A DNA stretch of 5,209 nucleotides, taken from NCBI GenBank assembly GCA_015491595.1, contig WFVP01000008.1:1-5209 (forward strand), read 5' to 3'. The stretch is from Anaerolineales bacterium (GTDB lineage Bacteria; Chloroflexota; Anaerolineae; Anaerolineales; DRMV01). The translations under genes were made by a program, and so were the position numbers. The notes under the pieces were generated by a model. It saw only the letters and a list, made by a program, of their open reading frames with translations. It made no database searches and was not told the DNA's origin. Positions 5,137 through 5,209 of this stretch are shown here, piece after piece. The stretch's first letter is position 1, and each line of letters begins with the position of its first letter.

Positions 5137-5181
5137 AAAAATAACTTGAGGGGCGGCGAAGCCGCCCCTCAAGTTATTTTT
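5137..5181. terminator. Bidirectional rho-independent terminator (perfect 21-bp inverted repeat)
   Basis: The arms 5137-5157 and 5161-5181 are exact complements with only GAA between them: a GC-rich core GAGGGGCGGC preceded by AACTT and an A-tract that becomes a T-tract on the other side. Read on plus, the stem ends in TTATTTTT; read on minus, it ends in a run of T after TTA. It therefore works for the plus-strand gene ending at 5058 and for any minus-strand gene coming from the right. Confidence 0.92.
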
Positions 5182-5209
5182 ATGCCAACGGCCCGGTGCC
5201 CGAAAAGAC

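Noticed and set aside
4579..5172. Minus-strand open frame opposite the beta-sandwich gene
   Set aside because: It starts inside the terminator hairpin and has shadow-like composition, with no recognisable motif.
5180..5209. C-terminal end of a minus-strand gene entering from the right (nine codons then TAA)
   Set aside because: The frame is open to a TAA placed right at the bidirectional terminator, which is suggestive, but nine residues are too few to support a gene.

Overview
The window suggests a GC-rich, probably thermophilic bacterium, most plausibly a Chloroflexota (Anaerolineae/Thermoflexus-like) genome. The reasons are the 5' part of a 16S rRNA gene with very GC-rich helices and the CTGCTGCCACCCGTAGGTGT variant of the universal 338 probe site, GC-rich coding sequence, and a stand-alone MglB-like Roadblock/LC7 protein of a kind I associate with that phylum. 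The lineage is inferred from memory of such sequences, not from a search.

Layout. (1) Positions 1-532 hold the first third of a 16S rRNA gene on the minus strand, reading out of the left edge. It is preceded by a leader of about 150 bases with several hairpins and a boxB/boxA-like pair, and by a textbook promoter (TTGACA, 16 bp, TATAAT). (2) Directly upstream, on the same strand, is a complete NAD-dependent D-2-hydroxyacid dehydrogenase (763-1767). (3) A 197-base divergent promoter region separates it from a plus-strand FecE/BtuD-type ABC ATPase (1965-2771) that has no permease or binding-protein partner in view. (4) The ATPase ends tail-to-tail, overlapping by 4 bases, with a minus-strand pair: a stand-alone protoglobin-like protein (3221-3814) followed by a Roadblock/LC7 protein (2768-3133). 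Both are probably driven by one strong promoter at 3867-3895. (5) A gene-free stretch of about 330 bases with many short hairpins leads to a plus-strand tRNA-Arg(CCU) with its own -10 box and a strong terminator. (6) Only 19 bases after that terminator's T-tract starts a 255-residue protein with a concanavalin A-like beta-sandwich look. (7) The right end carries a series of dyads closing with a perfect 21-bp inverted repeat that can terminate transcription on both strands.

How the parts work together. The rRNA and tRNA genes are housekeeping. The most biologically suggestive unit is the protoglobin plus Roadblock pair: a haem-sensor-fold protein with no output domain next to a small GTPase-regulator-fold protein, under one promoter whose leader can fold over the ribosome binding site. 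The link between the two proteins is inference from position. No mobile element, CRISPR array or obvious new defence system is visible.
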